A stretch of DNA of 41,932 nucleotides from an uncultured Adlercreutzia sp. (GCA_910589165.1 CAJUSP010000019.1:1-41932), one strand, 5' to 3'. Shown: positions 8,291 through 15,428, counted from the stretch's first letter. Numbers and translations are program-made. The notes: generated by a model not told the origin, from the sequence alone.

Positions 8291-8410
8291 TTACTTCGTG
8301 CGATCGCAGATGCGACAAAACGAGCCGCCCATGTTCTTTGCCGGGCAGCCAGCGGCAAACGAACCGGCCTTCTTGCTTTCCGCAATGATGCTGGGCTTCT
8401 GATAGCTCAT
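8291..8410 (-). CDS. Small Cys-containing RiPP precursor peptide
   Basis: A 39-codon gene, ATG 8410 to TAA 8291, with a near-perfect AGGAGG seven bases upstream. The leader half starts MSYQKPSIIAESKK. The core half reads AGSFAAGCPAKNMGG and then SFCRICDRTK, with Cys at 22, 32 and 35 and two GSF/GSF-type segments each preceding a Cys. A short Lys/Pro/Glu leader, a Gly/Ser/Cys-rich core and the adjacent radical SAM/SPASM gene are the hallmarks of a radical-SAM-modified RiPP. From memory it is closest in style to Cys-rich clostridial peptides paired with CcpM-type maturases, but I cannot confirm a family. There is no obvious GG or GA protease site beyond Gly-Ala/Ala-Gly around residues 16-21, and no dedicated peptidase or exporter lies in the cassette. 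Confidence 0.88.
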   Translation of the reverse strand: MSYQKPSIIAESKKAGSFAAGCPAKNMGGSFCRICDRTK

Positions 8411-8464
8411 GATCTTTCCTCCTAATCAGGTTCCTCGGCGCTGCGAATTACAGCACTCGCGAGA

Positions 8465-8492
8465 ATTCTACGGGGGGGGGGGGGCTTGTCAA
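8465..8492 (-). promoter_or_regulatory. RiPP operon promoter with G/C-run spacer
   Basis: On the minus strand TTGACA (8492-8487) and TAGAAT (8470-8465) are separated by exactly 16 bases, 13 of which are one homopolymer. Both boxes are near consensus. Transcription would start near 8458, giving a leader of about 48 bases before the precursor ATG. Because spacing decides promoter strength, gain or loss of one base in the run would shift it to 17 (optimal) or 15 (poor). Confidence 0.85.
8472..8484. repeat. 13-base G homopolymer (slippage tract)
   Basis: An unbroken run of 13 G on the plus strand, the longest homopolymer in the window. It lies wholly inside the spacer between the -35 and -10 boxes of the RiPP promoter. 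The exact length may vary within a culture or be uncertain in the assembly. Confidence 0.9.
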
Positions 8493-8614
8493 TGCCTATT
8501 TTTTCCCAGACTGTTAGGGGATAATGTGGGAAAACGTGTCCTATGGACTGATTGTCAGTAGGGGGTTCGCGGGTTGTCGCGAGCTTTTCATCCTGTGCGA
8601 CGAAAGCTGAGAAC

Positions 8615-9229
8615 ATGCTTCTACAATTAAGTTCCGGCCAGGGGCCGATGGAGTGCGAGCTGGCTGTGGGGAAGCTCGCGGAGGCGCTGCAGCGGGAGTT
8701 CCCGGGCGCGGTGGTGGTGTCGAGCCATCAGTCGCGCTACGCAGAGAAGGGCTGCTACGATTCTGTGCTTCTTTCGACTGATGAGGACCTGTCCTTCCTT
8801 GAGGGGTCGGTGCTGTGGGTCGCCCAGAGTCCGTTTCGCCCGCACCACAAGCGGAAGAACTGGTTCGTCGACGTTAGCGTCATTCCCGAGCCGGAGGCGC
8901 TGAGCCGTGAGGGCGAGGTTCGCTTCGAGACCTTCCATTGCGGCGGCAAGGGCGGCCAAAACGTGAACAAGGTGGAGACAGGGGTGCGCTTGACCCATGT
9001 TCCCACGGGCATTGTCGTGGAATCGACCGAGGAGCGCAGCCAGCACCAGAACCGCCGCCATGCCCTGGCGCGGCTGGCCCTGCGGCTGAACGAGCGGGAG
9101 CGCGAGGCCAAGCGCGCCCAGGACAAGGACGCCTGGAGCCGCCATGCGCAGATTGTGCGGGGAAACCCGGTGCGCACCTACCGCGGCCCGGATTTCAAGC
9201 TTTCGAAAGACGACGCGAAGACCCGGTGA
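8615..9229 (+). CDS. prfH: Peptide chain release factor H-like protein
   Basis: Codon-independent release factor that frees peptides from ribosomes damaged in the decoding centre. From ATG 8615 the protein is 204 residues, the same size as E. coli PrfH, and starts MLLQLSSGQGP like that family; the ATG at 8552 would add an unsupported extension. The catalytic loop GGKGGQNVNKVET (about residues 110-122) has the GGQ motif, and ERSQHQNRR and RGNPVRTYRGPDF follow as in the family. The stop-codon-reading domain of normal release factors is absent. Two rtcB genes follow, matching the known prfH-rtcB pairing for repair of cleaved 16S rRNA. The gene is divergent from the RiPP operon, and both share the 204-base region 8411-8614. 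Confidence 0.93.
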   Translation: MLLQLSSGQGPMECELAVGKLAEALQREFPGAVVVSSHQSRYAEKGCYDSVLLSTDEDLSFLEGSVLWVAQSPFRPHHKRKNWFVDVSVIPEPEALSREGEVRFETFHCGGKGGQNVNKVETGVRLTHVPTGIVVESTEERSQHQNRRHALARLALRLNEREREAKRAQDKDAWSRHAQIVRGNPVRTYRGPDFKLSKDDAKTR

Positions 9230-9265
9230 GGCAACCCCCGGCGTTCGAGGAAAGAGGTTTTATTC

Positions 9266-10387
9266 ATGCAGCTAGTTGAGGGCGCCTACGCGTCGGCTCA
9301 CGTTTACAGCGACGATGCCGAGCAGTACGCGCTGGCGCAAGTGAAGATGATCTGCGACAACCCGGCCGCTGCGGGTTCGCGCATCTGCGTGATGCCCGAC
9401 GTGCATCCGGGGAAGATGGGGCCCGTGGGACTCACGATGACCGTGGGCGACTGCGTGCTGCCGGGGCTCGTGGGGGTCGATATCGGCTGCGGCGTGACCG
9501 TGGCGAAGGTGCGCGCGAAGCGGCTGGAGCTGCCGAAGGTGGATGCCGTGGTGCGCGACCGCGTCCCTGCGGGGTTCTCCTCGCGAACCCAGGCACACCG
9601 GTTCTTCGACGACGTCGACTTAGACGAGCTCGCCTGCGCGAAGAGCGTCCGCCGCGACAAGGCGGCGCTCAGCTTGGGCACGCTCGGCGGCGGCAACCAT
9701 TTCATCGAGGTGGACAAGGGCGAAGACGGCTCCCTCTACGTGGCCGTGCACAGCGGCAGCCGCCACTTGGGCGTGGAGGTGGCCGAGCACTACCTGCGCC
9801 GGGGCCAGGAGGCTTTGCGGGCCCGCGGCGAGGACGTGCCCTACGAGATGACCTACCTCGACGGGGAGCTTCTCGCCGGCTACCTCCACGACATGGGAGT
9901 GGTCTGCGAGTACGCGGCCCTCAACCGCCGCGCCATGATCGACGAGCTGACGCGCGGGCTGAAGTGGAAGGTGGAGGAGGTTGTCGAGTCGGTGCATAAC
10001 TACATCGACACAGCGGCCGAGCGCCCGATGCTGCGCAAGGGGGCCATTGCGGCCGCGGCCGATGAGCGCGTGGTGGTGCCCCTGAACATGCGCGACGGCA
10101 TCATTATGGGCCGCGGCCTCGGCAACGAGGCGTGGAACGGCTCGGCGCCCCACGGCGCGGGGCGCCGCTTTAGCCGCGACGAGGTGAAGAACCACTACAC
10201 GGTGTCTAGCTTCAAGGCGGCCATGAAGGGCGTCTACAGCAGCTGCATCGACAAGGGAACCCTGGATGAGTCGCCGTTCGCCTACCGCGATGCTAAGGTC
10301 ATTCAGACGGCCATCGGCGAGACGGTAGAGGTGGACGAGGTGCTGCAGCCCCTCTACTCGTTCAAGGCCGGAAACGCGAAAGGATAG
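9266..10387 (+). CDS. rtcB: RtcB-type RNA ligase, first copy
   Basis: GTP- and Mn-dependent ligase joining 2',3'-cyclic phosphate or 3'-phosphate ends to 5'-OH RNA. Metal and guanylate-site motifs are all present: GVDIGCG (Asp, Cys ligands), GGGNHFIE, HSGSRHLG, HNYID, NMRDG and APHGAGRR with the histidine that carries GMP. 373 residues, in the shorter class typical of RtcB2-like proteins. ATG 9266 has GAGGAAAGAGG upstream. It lies 36 bases behind prfH and 2 bases ahead of a second rtcB, so all three should be one transcript. Confidence 0.93.
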   Translation: MQLVEGAYASAHVYSDDAEQYALAQVKMICDNPAAAGSRICVMPDVHPGKMGPVGLTMTVGDCVLPGLVGVDIGCGVTVAKVRAKRLELPKVDAVVRDRVPAGFSSRTQAHRFFDDVDLDELACAKSVRRDKAALSLGTLGGGNHFIEVDKGEDGSLYVAVHSGSRHLGVEVAEHYLRRGQEALRARGEDVPYEMTYLDGELLAGYLHDMGVVCEYAALNRRAMIDELTRGLKWKVEEVVESVHNYIDTAAERPMLRKGAIAAAADERVVVPLNMRDGIIMGRGLGNEAWNGSAPHGAGRRFSRDEVKNHYTVSSFKAAMKGVYSSCIDKGTLDESPFAYRDAKVIQTAIGETVEVDEVLQPLYSFKAGNAKG

Positions 10388-10389
10388 CC

Positions 10390-11598
10390 ATGTTCACTAT
10401 CGAGGGAAAGTGCGGAAACGCCGCCTGCTACGCCACCAACATCGAGGACGAGGCGGTCCAGCAGATCGCCGCCATGCTCGACATGCCCTTTGCGGAAGGG
10501 GCCCACACGGCCATCATGCCCGACGCCCACTTCGGCAAGGGCTGCACCATCGGCACCACCATGCGGGTGACGGACAAGGCCGTGCCGAACCTGGTCGGGG
10601 TCGATATCGGCTGCGGCATGCTCACGGCCGATTTGGGCACGAAGCCCATCGACCTGGCCGCCTTCGACGCCGCCTGCCACGAGGTGCCCTCGGGCCGCAA
10701 CGTGTGGGACGGCCGCCGCGAGCGATTCGACCTGGAGGAGCTGCGCTGCTACCGCGCGCTGAAAGACACCAAGCGCATCGGCCGCTCGCTCGGCAGCCTC
10801 GGCGGCGGCAACCACTTCATCGAGATCGACCGCGCCTCCGACGGCATGCAGCGCCTCGTCATCCACACTGGCTCGCGCAACCTGGGGCTGCAGGTGGCCG
10901 AGCACTACCAGAAGCTGGCCATCGACCTGCACCGGGGCAAGGAGGAGTTCTTCGTTCGCAAGCAGGAACTGATCGACTCCTACAAGGCCGCCGGCCGCCG
11001 CGCCGAGATCCAGGAGGCGCTGAAGGAGCTGTCCCGCGAATACAACGTGGCCCGGCCCCTGGACGCGCCGGCGGAGCTCTGCTGGCTCTACGGCACTTAC
11101 TTGGAGGACTACCTGCATGATGTGGCCCTCTGCCAGCAGTTCGCCGTGCGCAACCGCGAACGCATCATGGTGGAGTTGCTGGCCCGCACGGGGCTGGACG
11201 CCAGCAGCGTCTTCCACACGGTGCACAACTACATCGACACCGACGAGATGATCCTGCGCAAGGGGGCCATCGCCGCCCACGAGGGGGAGGTGGTGCTCAT
11301 TCCGCTGAACATGCGCGACGGCTCGGTGATCGCCCGCGGACGCGGCAACGAGGCGTGGAACTGGTCGGCACCCCACGGGGCCGGCCGCGTGATGTCGCGC
11401 ACGGCGGCCCGCGAGCGGCTGAGCCTGGATGAGTACCGCGACGAGATGGCGGGTGTGTACTCAACGTCGGTCTGCGAATCGACGCTGGACGAGGCCCCGG
11501 CCGCCTACAAGCCCATCGACGACATCATCGGCCCCATCGCGGAAGCCGTCGACATCATCGACGTCATGAAGCCCATCTTCAATTTCAAAGCTAGCTGA
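10390..11598 (+). CDS. rtcB: RtcB-type RNA ligase, second copy
   Basis: 402-residue paralog of the preceding gene with the same complete active site: GVDIGCGM, GGGNHFIEID, HTGSRNLG, VHNYID, NMRDG and APHGAGRVMSR. The copies differ widely in sequence and by an insertion around residues 175-235 (KEEFFVRKQELIDSYKAAG region), so this is old divergence and not a recent duplication. AAAGGA lies just before ATG 10390, overlapping the end of the first copy. Having two ligases may mean different RNA substrates or a heteromeric enzyme; the sequence does not decide. Confidence 0.93.
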   Translation: MFTIEGKCGNAACYATNIEDEAVQQIAAMLDMPFAEGAHTAIMPDAHFGKGCTIGTTMRVTDKAVPNLVGVDIGCGMLTADLGTKPIDLAAFDAACHEVPSGRNVWDGRRERFDLEELRCYRALKDTKRIGRSLGSLGGGNHFIEIDRASDGMQRLVIHTGSRNLGLQVAEHYQKLAIDLHRGKEEFFVRKQELIDSYKAAGRRAEIQEALKELSREYNVARPLDAPAELCWLYGTYLEDYLHDVALCQQFAVRNRERIMVELLARTGLDASSVFHTVHNYIDTDEMILRKGAIAAHEGEVVLIPLNMRDGSVIARGRGNEAWNWSAPHGAGRVMSRTAARERLSLDEYRDEMAGVYSTSVCESTLDEAPAAYKPIDDIIGPIAEAVDIIDVMKPIFNFKAS

Positions 11599-11621
11599 GC
11601 AAGCGACCTTGAGCCGTTGCG

Positions 11622-11921
11622 CTAAGCGGCGATTTCGAGGGGATCCGTTACCTGCTGCGCCTCGTAAGCAACGAATGGATCAATGTCGATGCAGGTCGTC
11701 GGGTCGTAATGGCCGCTCGTGTCCCATGCAACGGTGTCGTTGAGCACGGTTAGGGCCTCCGCGAAGAAGGCATCGTCTGCAAGCTGAGCGAACACGCCTC
11801 CTGCTGCGATGTTGTCCTTCATATCAACTTGCGTGATGCGCCCATCCGAGAAGTAGGCGTAAACGGTTCTGCCGGGCCCTGCCACCGCCTGCACGACAGT
11901 CGGAATATACTCGCTTTGCAT
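11622..11921 (-). CDS. DUF2442 family protein
   Basis: 99 residues, with the VYAYFSDGRITQVDMKDN pattern and the later FVAYEAQQV segment typical of DUF2442, a small beta-rich family often paired with DUF4160. The function is not established; the pairing is commonly regarded as toxin/antitoxin-like. It starts 10 bases after the stop of the DUF4160 gene and would be co-transcribed with it. It is convergent with rtcB; only 23 bases separate them and no clear terminator is seen. Confidence 0.85.
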   Translation of the reverse strand: MQSEYIPTVVQAVAGPGRTVYAYFSDGRITQVDMKDNIAAGGVFAQLADDAFFAEALTVLNDTVAWDTSGHYDPTTCIDIDPFVAYEAQQVTDPLEIAA

Positions 11922-11931
11922 GGGTGCCTCC

Positions 11932-12189
11932 CTACAGCGGATTGATTCGGTTGAGGGTGTGCTGCTCTTTGGCGAGCTCCCAGTTTTGCATAAGTTCGTC
12001 CCTGTGAAGTTCGTTCCAGGCGAGGATGAGCTTAAGTTGGCGAGTGGGGAGCGAGCCCTTGATGACGCATCCTGCGCATATGTCTACCAGGCATTTGTGT
12101 CCTGCGTACTCGGCGTGGAAATGCGGCGGATTGTGGTCACTGTAGTACATGGTAACGCGTATACCGCGAAAGAGGGATATCTCTGGCAT
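11932..12189 (-). CDS. DUF4160 family protein
   Basis: 85 residues from ATG 12189 (MPEISLFRGIRVTMYY), with the family signature SDHNPPHFHAEYAGHKCLVDI and a helical ILAWNELHRDELMQNWELA tail. The frame is open 11 codons further up, but the family normally begins at MPEI and a GAGG stretch lies before this ATG. First gene of a two-gene unit with DUF2442, driven by a TATAAT at 12257-12252. Likely a toxin-antitoxin-like pair by association; no activity can be read from the sequence. Confidence 0.88.
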   Translation of the reverse strand: MPEISLFRGIRVTMYYSDHNPPHFHAEYAGHKCLVDICAGCVIKGSLPTRQLKLILAWNELHRDELMQNWELAKEQHTLNRINPL

Positions 12190-12247
12190 CGTTTTACCTC
12201 GCTCGAATGAGAATAGGCACATTGAAGCTGTGGAGCTTGTCTGTGTT

Positions 12248-12263
12248 GCTGATTATAGCAAGG
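12248..12263 (-). promoter_or_regulatory. Promoter -10 box within a 16-bp direct repeat (copy 1)
   Basis: The minus strand carries TATAAT at 12257-12252, 63 bases before the DUF4160 ATG. The surrounding 16 bases (GCTGATTATAGCAAGG on plus) are identical to 13302-13317 in front of the DUF3990 gene. No convincing -35 box is seen here. Confidence 0.6.
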
Positions 12264-12330
12264 TAGACTTGAGAATACATGAGGACTGGGGACTTTGGGG
12301 CAATGTGTCGAGGCTGACGACTCGGGGCCT

Positions 12331-12546
12331 TTACCACGCGGGTTTGCCGGTGGCTATGAGGCTATCCAGGTCCATGAAGGCGTTTTCGATGGACTCGGTG
12401 TGGTACATCTCGTACATGTCGTAGGCGAACTGCGTCATGCCCTGTCGGTCGAGCCCCGCAAGCGCCTCGGCAGCCGAGATGCCGCGCGCCTGGGCGTAGC
12501 TTTCGATGAGGTAAGCGAAGAACGAGAACTCTTTAGGCAACTTCAT
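12331..12546 (-). CDS. DUF3791-like small protein
   Basis: 71 residues from ATG 12546 (MKLPKEFSFFAYLIESYAQ); the open frame continues 16 codons upstream into the preceding gene, but those residues (Arg/Thr-rich) do not fit. The pattern of a helical N-terminus followed by an AYDMYEMYHTESIENAF segment matches my memory of DUF3791, a small family found next to DUF3990 genes. It overlaps the upstream gene by 14 bases. Probably the antitoxin-side partner of the DUF3990 protein; inferred from context. Confidence 0.7.
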   Translation of the reverse strand: MKLPKEFSFFAYLIESYAQARGISAAEALAGLDRQGMTQFAYDMYEMYHTESIENAFMDLDSLIATGKPAW

Positions 12547-12790
12547 CACCTCGCAGGTAAAGCGAGTTGCGCGGGTCGCCCGTGGCCTGCTCATTCTCCC
12601 ACATGTCGAAGAGCGCGAGCGGGCTGAAGTGCCACATCTTCAAGTCGTCATCGAGAAGCATCTCGTGGGTCTCGGATTCCAGGAAGAGCCGCAGTCCATC
12701 CATGAGCTCGATGTCCCGCGCCTGGGAGATCAGCAGGGCGAGCTGCGCGTCGAACCCCTCCATAGTGGAAGGCAGAGTGAGATTAGCCAA
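12533..12790 (-). CDS. Small protein between DUF3990 and DUF3791 genes
   Basis: 85 residues, starting MANLTLPSTMEGFDAQLALL, acidic, probably mostly helical, with no family I can name. The start at 12790 overlaps the DUF3990 end by 8 bases, and the stop overlaps the next gene by 14 bases, so all three are translationally linked. Such small acidic proteins in toxin operons often act as antitoxins or regulators, but nothing in the sequence proves this. Confidence 0.7.
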   Translation of the reverse strand: MANLTLPSTMEGFDAQLALLISQARDIELMDGLRLFLESETHEMLLDDDLKMWHFSPLALFDMWENEQATGDPRNSLYLRGDEVA

Positions 12791-13265
12791 GTCGATTCAC
12801 CTCTGTGCAGGTCAGGTGTCCGAGTGCTTTGGTAGTGCGGAAGCAGTATTGGTCGGTCAAACGTTGGGGCTCGAGTAGAACGAGCGCGGTCGACTTGTCG
12901 ATCACATCGTTCATGTAGTCGTTCACCACTCGCATAGTGCGATCGTTGGCAACGGGGCCGATGACGAGATCATAGAGAGGGCCGGTGTAGATTTGTTTGC
13001 GGTTGGCAACAACGAAATCGAGCCAATCACCATCGGCGTCTGCAAACTGGAGGATAGAGAGTCTCGTCAGCGCATCGTCCGAAAGTTCGTAAACCGAAAC
13101 GACGGGCAGTCCCTCCTTGCGACGCTCCGCTTGAAGCGTGGCCCATCTTTCCGCCTGCTGGTAGCTAGACGTTGTGTAGAAGCCTGCGCCGAAGTCGACC
13201 GAACGGTTCGACACAAGTATGCGAGGCTGCTCAACTGCGACATTGCTCCCATGATAGAGGATCAT
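12783..13265 (-). CDS. DUF3990, ADP-ribosyltransferase-like toxin candidate
   Basis: 160 residues from ATG 13265, which has AGGAG nine bases upstream; the open frame extends 20 codons further but without family likeness. ILYHGSN at the start, then SNRSVDFGAGFYTTSSYQQAERWA (cited in part) and later IGPVANDRTM fit DUF3990. The fold is that of H-Y-type ADP-ribosyltransferases: His in YHGS, Tyr in GFYTT. The likely activity is transfer of ADP-ribose from NAD to a cell target. First gene of a three-gene operon with overlapping members. A DraG-type hydrolase, able in principle to remove ADP-ribose, lies 2.2 kb upstream but is frameshifted. Confidence 0.85.
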   Translation of the reverse strand: MILYHGSNVAVEQPRILVSNRSVDFGAGFYTTSSYQQAERWATLQAERRKEGLPVVSVYELSDDALTRLSILQFADADGDWLDFVVANRKQIYTGPLYDLVIGPVANDRTMRVVNDYMNDVIDKSTALVLLEPQRLTDQYCFRTTKALGHLTCTEVNRLG

Positions 13266-13301
13266 AACCAAAGGCTCCTGCCAATATAAGTGGATCTTTC
13301 C

Positions 13302-13317
13302 GCTGATTATAGCAAGG
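13302..13317 (-). promoter_or_regulatory. Promoter -10 box within the 16-bp direct repeat (copy 2)
   Basis: Minus-strand TATAAT at 13311-13306, 41 bases before the DUF3990 ATG. Identical 16-bp context to 12248-12263. The large palindrome 13313-13349 overlaps the place where the -35 box would sit. Confidence 0.7.
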
Positions 13318-13349
13318 AACGCCATGGGTAATACCCAGGGCGTTCCTTG
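13313..13349. promoter_or_regulatory. 37-bp palindrome overlapping the DUF3990 promoter
   Basis: CAAGGAACGCC and GGCGTTCCTTG (11 bp) plus inner TGGGT / ACCCA arms pair with a single A/G mismatch. The element covers the -35 area of the DUF3990 promoter and is not followed by a T run, so an operator for an autoregulating antitoxin is more likely than a terminator. Confidence 0.6.
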
Positions 13350-13454
13350 AATTCAAAAGGGTCGCGAATACGTTGAGGGCGATGGCGACACCGAGCTTTG
13401 TGTTTGCTCTATGTCCCTGTTTCCCTGAATCCCGCAAAAAAGTCTCTTCTTCGT

Positions 13455-13483
13455 ATTTAGTCAAGTACTTTACTTGACTAAAT
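13455..13483. promoter_or_regulatory. Perfect 13-bp palindrome with 3-base loop
   Basis: ATTTAGTCAAGTA / TACTTGACTAAAT, in the AT-rich gap between the DUF262 gene and the DUF3990 operon. The core TCAAGTACTT recurs at 13532-13541. It could be a terminator for the DUF262 gene (the minus-strand TTTTTT comes 12 bases later) or an operator. The rest of 13350-13576 holds an AT-rich stretch and no gene I can support. Confidence 0.55.
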
Positions 13484-13576
13484 CTATTTTATTTATAAGA
13501 TAAAGATATTAGTTAAATCTATTATAACAACTCAAGTACTTTGTGAGTAGGACGGCTGTCTGTCTGCGAATTCATT

Positions 13577-15355
13577 CTATTCGAATTGCCACGAAGCGAC
13601 TGCATGTTTACTGAGGGCGATTGCCCTTTCGGCCATTGAACCCTCGTCCCATGCTTCTTTATCGAGAACACCCTCGAAGGTCGTTAGCCCGCTGCAGCAC
13701 TTGTCGAGACCCTCCCTGCTGCCTTTACCGATCTTCTTGGTTCTCCAATTAGCATCTCGTATGGAAGCATTAAGCGGTTGGGTAATTATTGCGAGGTTAC
13801 CCAGAGTAAGGAGCTTGCGATTGCGGTTTTGGATAGCTTCCTCGGAATCGGGGATTTCCCAATGGCTCTGCCAGTTCTTTGGCATTAGATGCTCGAGGCT
13901 ATACGAGTTGAAAGCTAATATCGCAGAACCCATGTCTTTGGGTCGAATGTCAACCTCTAGAAGGTAAAGAATCCCCTTGGCTTGCAGATTGGTGAGCCGT
14001 GTTTCGGTTTTGAAGGCGCTCTCAATTTCGTCATCGGATGGCACGCGTGTGGTGGCCTCATCGTTTGCTCCAAGAGCCGTTTTCAATGATTCTGCGGAAT
14101 CCACTTCATTCAAGATGAGCGAAGTGAAGAGTCGGTTGTAGTTCTTCGTCGTCTCTCTGGTAATGATGCGGCGCATCATGTAAGACTCTAGTAGTCGCCA
14201 GATATTGTTTCGCTCGGCCTCGTCATCAACCGAGCCTTCTATATAGAGGATATAGGGAATCATTGTGGTGGACTTAAGGCCGAATATGACAACGTTCAAG
14301 CGTGCAAGCCTCTCATTTTTCTCTATGCTTCGCCTTGTTGCGCTTGGGTCAATCGCCTTCGTGAAGAGCGTTGCGTAATGACTCATCTTCTTGAAGAAGG
14401 CACGCATGCCAGAAGGTTCCACGCGAAGATAGTGCTTCTTTAAGAAACTCTGATACGAGTGAAATAGTTGGTCAATTCGCTCGTAAGCCATCTTTTCATC
14501 GGCGCTAACTCCAAAACGGGTGTCCTGGATGAGAATCTGCAGAAGCGCATCGAAAAACAGATCAATCATAGTTCTTCGGATTCGGCCGGTTACGATCTCC
14601 TGATTCCACCACTTACGCATTTCTTCGTTCTTCTCGAAAACCGGTTCCCAGTATTTTTCAAACTCTCCCATATTGTCTTTGTCGAACAGGTAGTTCTTCA
14701 GCAGCTCGGCCGTTGTTAGCGTAACGCCCAAGCTGTTGATAGTGTCGAAAATTTGCTGTTCATCCTCGTCTCGACTCACATCAATGACGTAGAAACCTAG
14801 ATTTTTCACGATGCTAAGCTCATCGATGTCTTCGAGGTTGATTTCGTCGTAAAAGTAATTGAACGCATCAATAACGTTGGATTGCATGGAATCTACCGGT
14901 GCAGCCTTTCCGACCTCCCTCTTGTTCTGCTTCGCTAGTTCAGGTGAAAGCGCCATGATAGCTGCAAAGTATTCTCCATCGGCTTTCCCGTGCTCAAGCA
15001 GAGGGGTCCTGTCATGGAAGCAGAATGTACTGTAAAACATATCGTCCATCTCCATCCTCAAATATAGAGCTTTGAAGAAGAGCATGATGGTAGTTAATCT
15101 CTGCTGTCCGTCGATGACAAGCCTTCTGTCGGTTATCCTGCGTTTTTTGTTTGCTTCGCTGCTTGGCGTGTCGAGTTGCTTTAATATTACTGATCCGAGG
15201 AAGTATGGACGTTTGACTTTGCTGACATACAGCATGTCGTCGAGGAAGCGCTCCCATTGCTCTCGCTTCCATACAAATGCACGTTGGTAAAAGGGTATTT
15301 GCAGTAATCGACCTGACACGAATAAAGTATTGAGATTGTCGCGCTTGTTTTCCAT
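13577..15355 (-). CDS. DUF262/DUF1524 protein, GmrSD-like defence nuclease
   Basis: 592 residues. The N-terminal DUF262 (ParB/sulfiredoxin-like) domain has IPFYQRAFVW (about residues 20-29) and VIDGQQRLTT (about 80-89). The C-terminal DUF1524 part has SLEHLMPKNW (about 490), the His-containing core of an HNH-like nuclease, with later NLAIITQPLN. This two-domain layout is that of type IV restriction enzymes such as GmrSD, in which DUF262 uses nucleotide and DUF1524 cuts DNA carrying modified bases; the exact target here is unknown. ATG 15355 has GGAG five bases upstream. The gene is visibly AT-richer than its neighbours, which suggests horizontal acquisition. Confidence 0.92.
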   Translation of the reverse strand: MENKRDNLNTLFVSGRLLQIPFYQRAFVWKREQWERFLDDMLYVSKVKRPYFLGSVILKQLDTPSSEANKKRRITDRRLVIDGQQRLTTIMLFFKALYLRMEMDDMFYSTFCFHDRTPLLEHGKADGEYFAAIMALSPELAKQNKREVGKAAPVDSMQSNVIDAFNYFYDEINLEDIDELSIVKNLGFYVIDVSRDEDEQQIFDTINSLGVTLTTAELLKNYLFDKDNMGEFEKYWEPVFEKNEEMRKWWNQEIVTGRIRRTMIDLFFDALLQILIQDTRFGVSADEKMAYERIDQLFHSYQSFLKKHYLRVEPSGMRAFFKKMSHYATLFTKAIDPSATRRSIEKNERLARLNVVIFGLKSTTMIPYILYIEGSVDDEAERNNIWRLLESYMMRRIITRETTKNYNRLFTSLILNEVDSAESLKTALGANDEATTRVPSDDEIESAFKTETRLTNLQAKGILYLLEVDIRPKDMGSAILAFNSYSLEHLMPKNWQSHWEIPDSEEAIQNRNRKLLTLGNLAIITQPLNASIRDANWRTKKIGKGSREGLDKCCSGLTTFEGVLDKEAWDEGSMAERAIALSKHAVASWQFE

Positions 15356-15399
15356 TGTGTCTCCATTTTAGCATCGGTTGAGAGGCGAACAGTGTCCCA

Positions 15400-15428
15400 A
15401 TTATATACCGATTATATAGGAGGTGAAA
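15400..15428 (-). promoter_or_regulatory. Promoter of the DUF262 gene
   Basis: Minus-strand TTTCAC (15428-15423), 17-base spacer, TATAAT (15405-15400), 45 bases before the ATG. The spacer contains a second TATAAT, so start-site choice may be double. Confidence 0.65.

Noticed and set aside
8211..8318. N-terminal extension of the radical SAM maturase to ATG 8318
   Set aside because: It would overlap the precursor's end and the hairpin and adds residues unlike the family; ATG 8210 or 8201 fits better.
8472..8484. G13 run as a pure sequencing or assembly artefact
   Set aside because: It cannot be fully excluded, but its exact position between near-consensus promoter boxes and the separate G10 run in another typical contingency position make a biological run more likely; only the exact length is doubtful.
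13231..13464. 77-codon minus-strand open frame before the DUF3990 gene
   Set aside because: It covers the promoter and the large palindrome, overlaps the real gene in another frame and has no family likeness.
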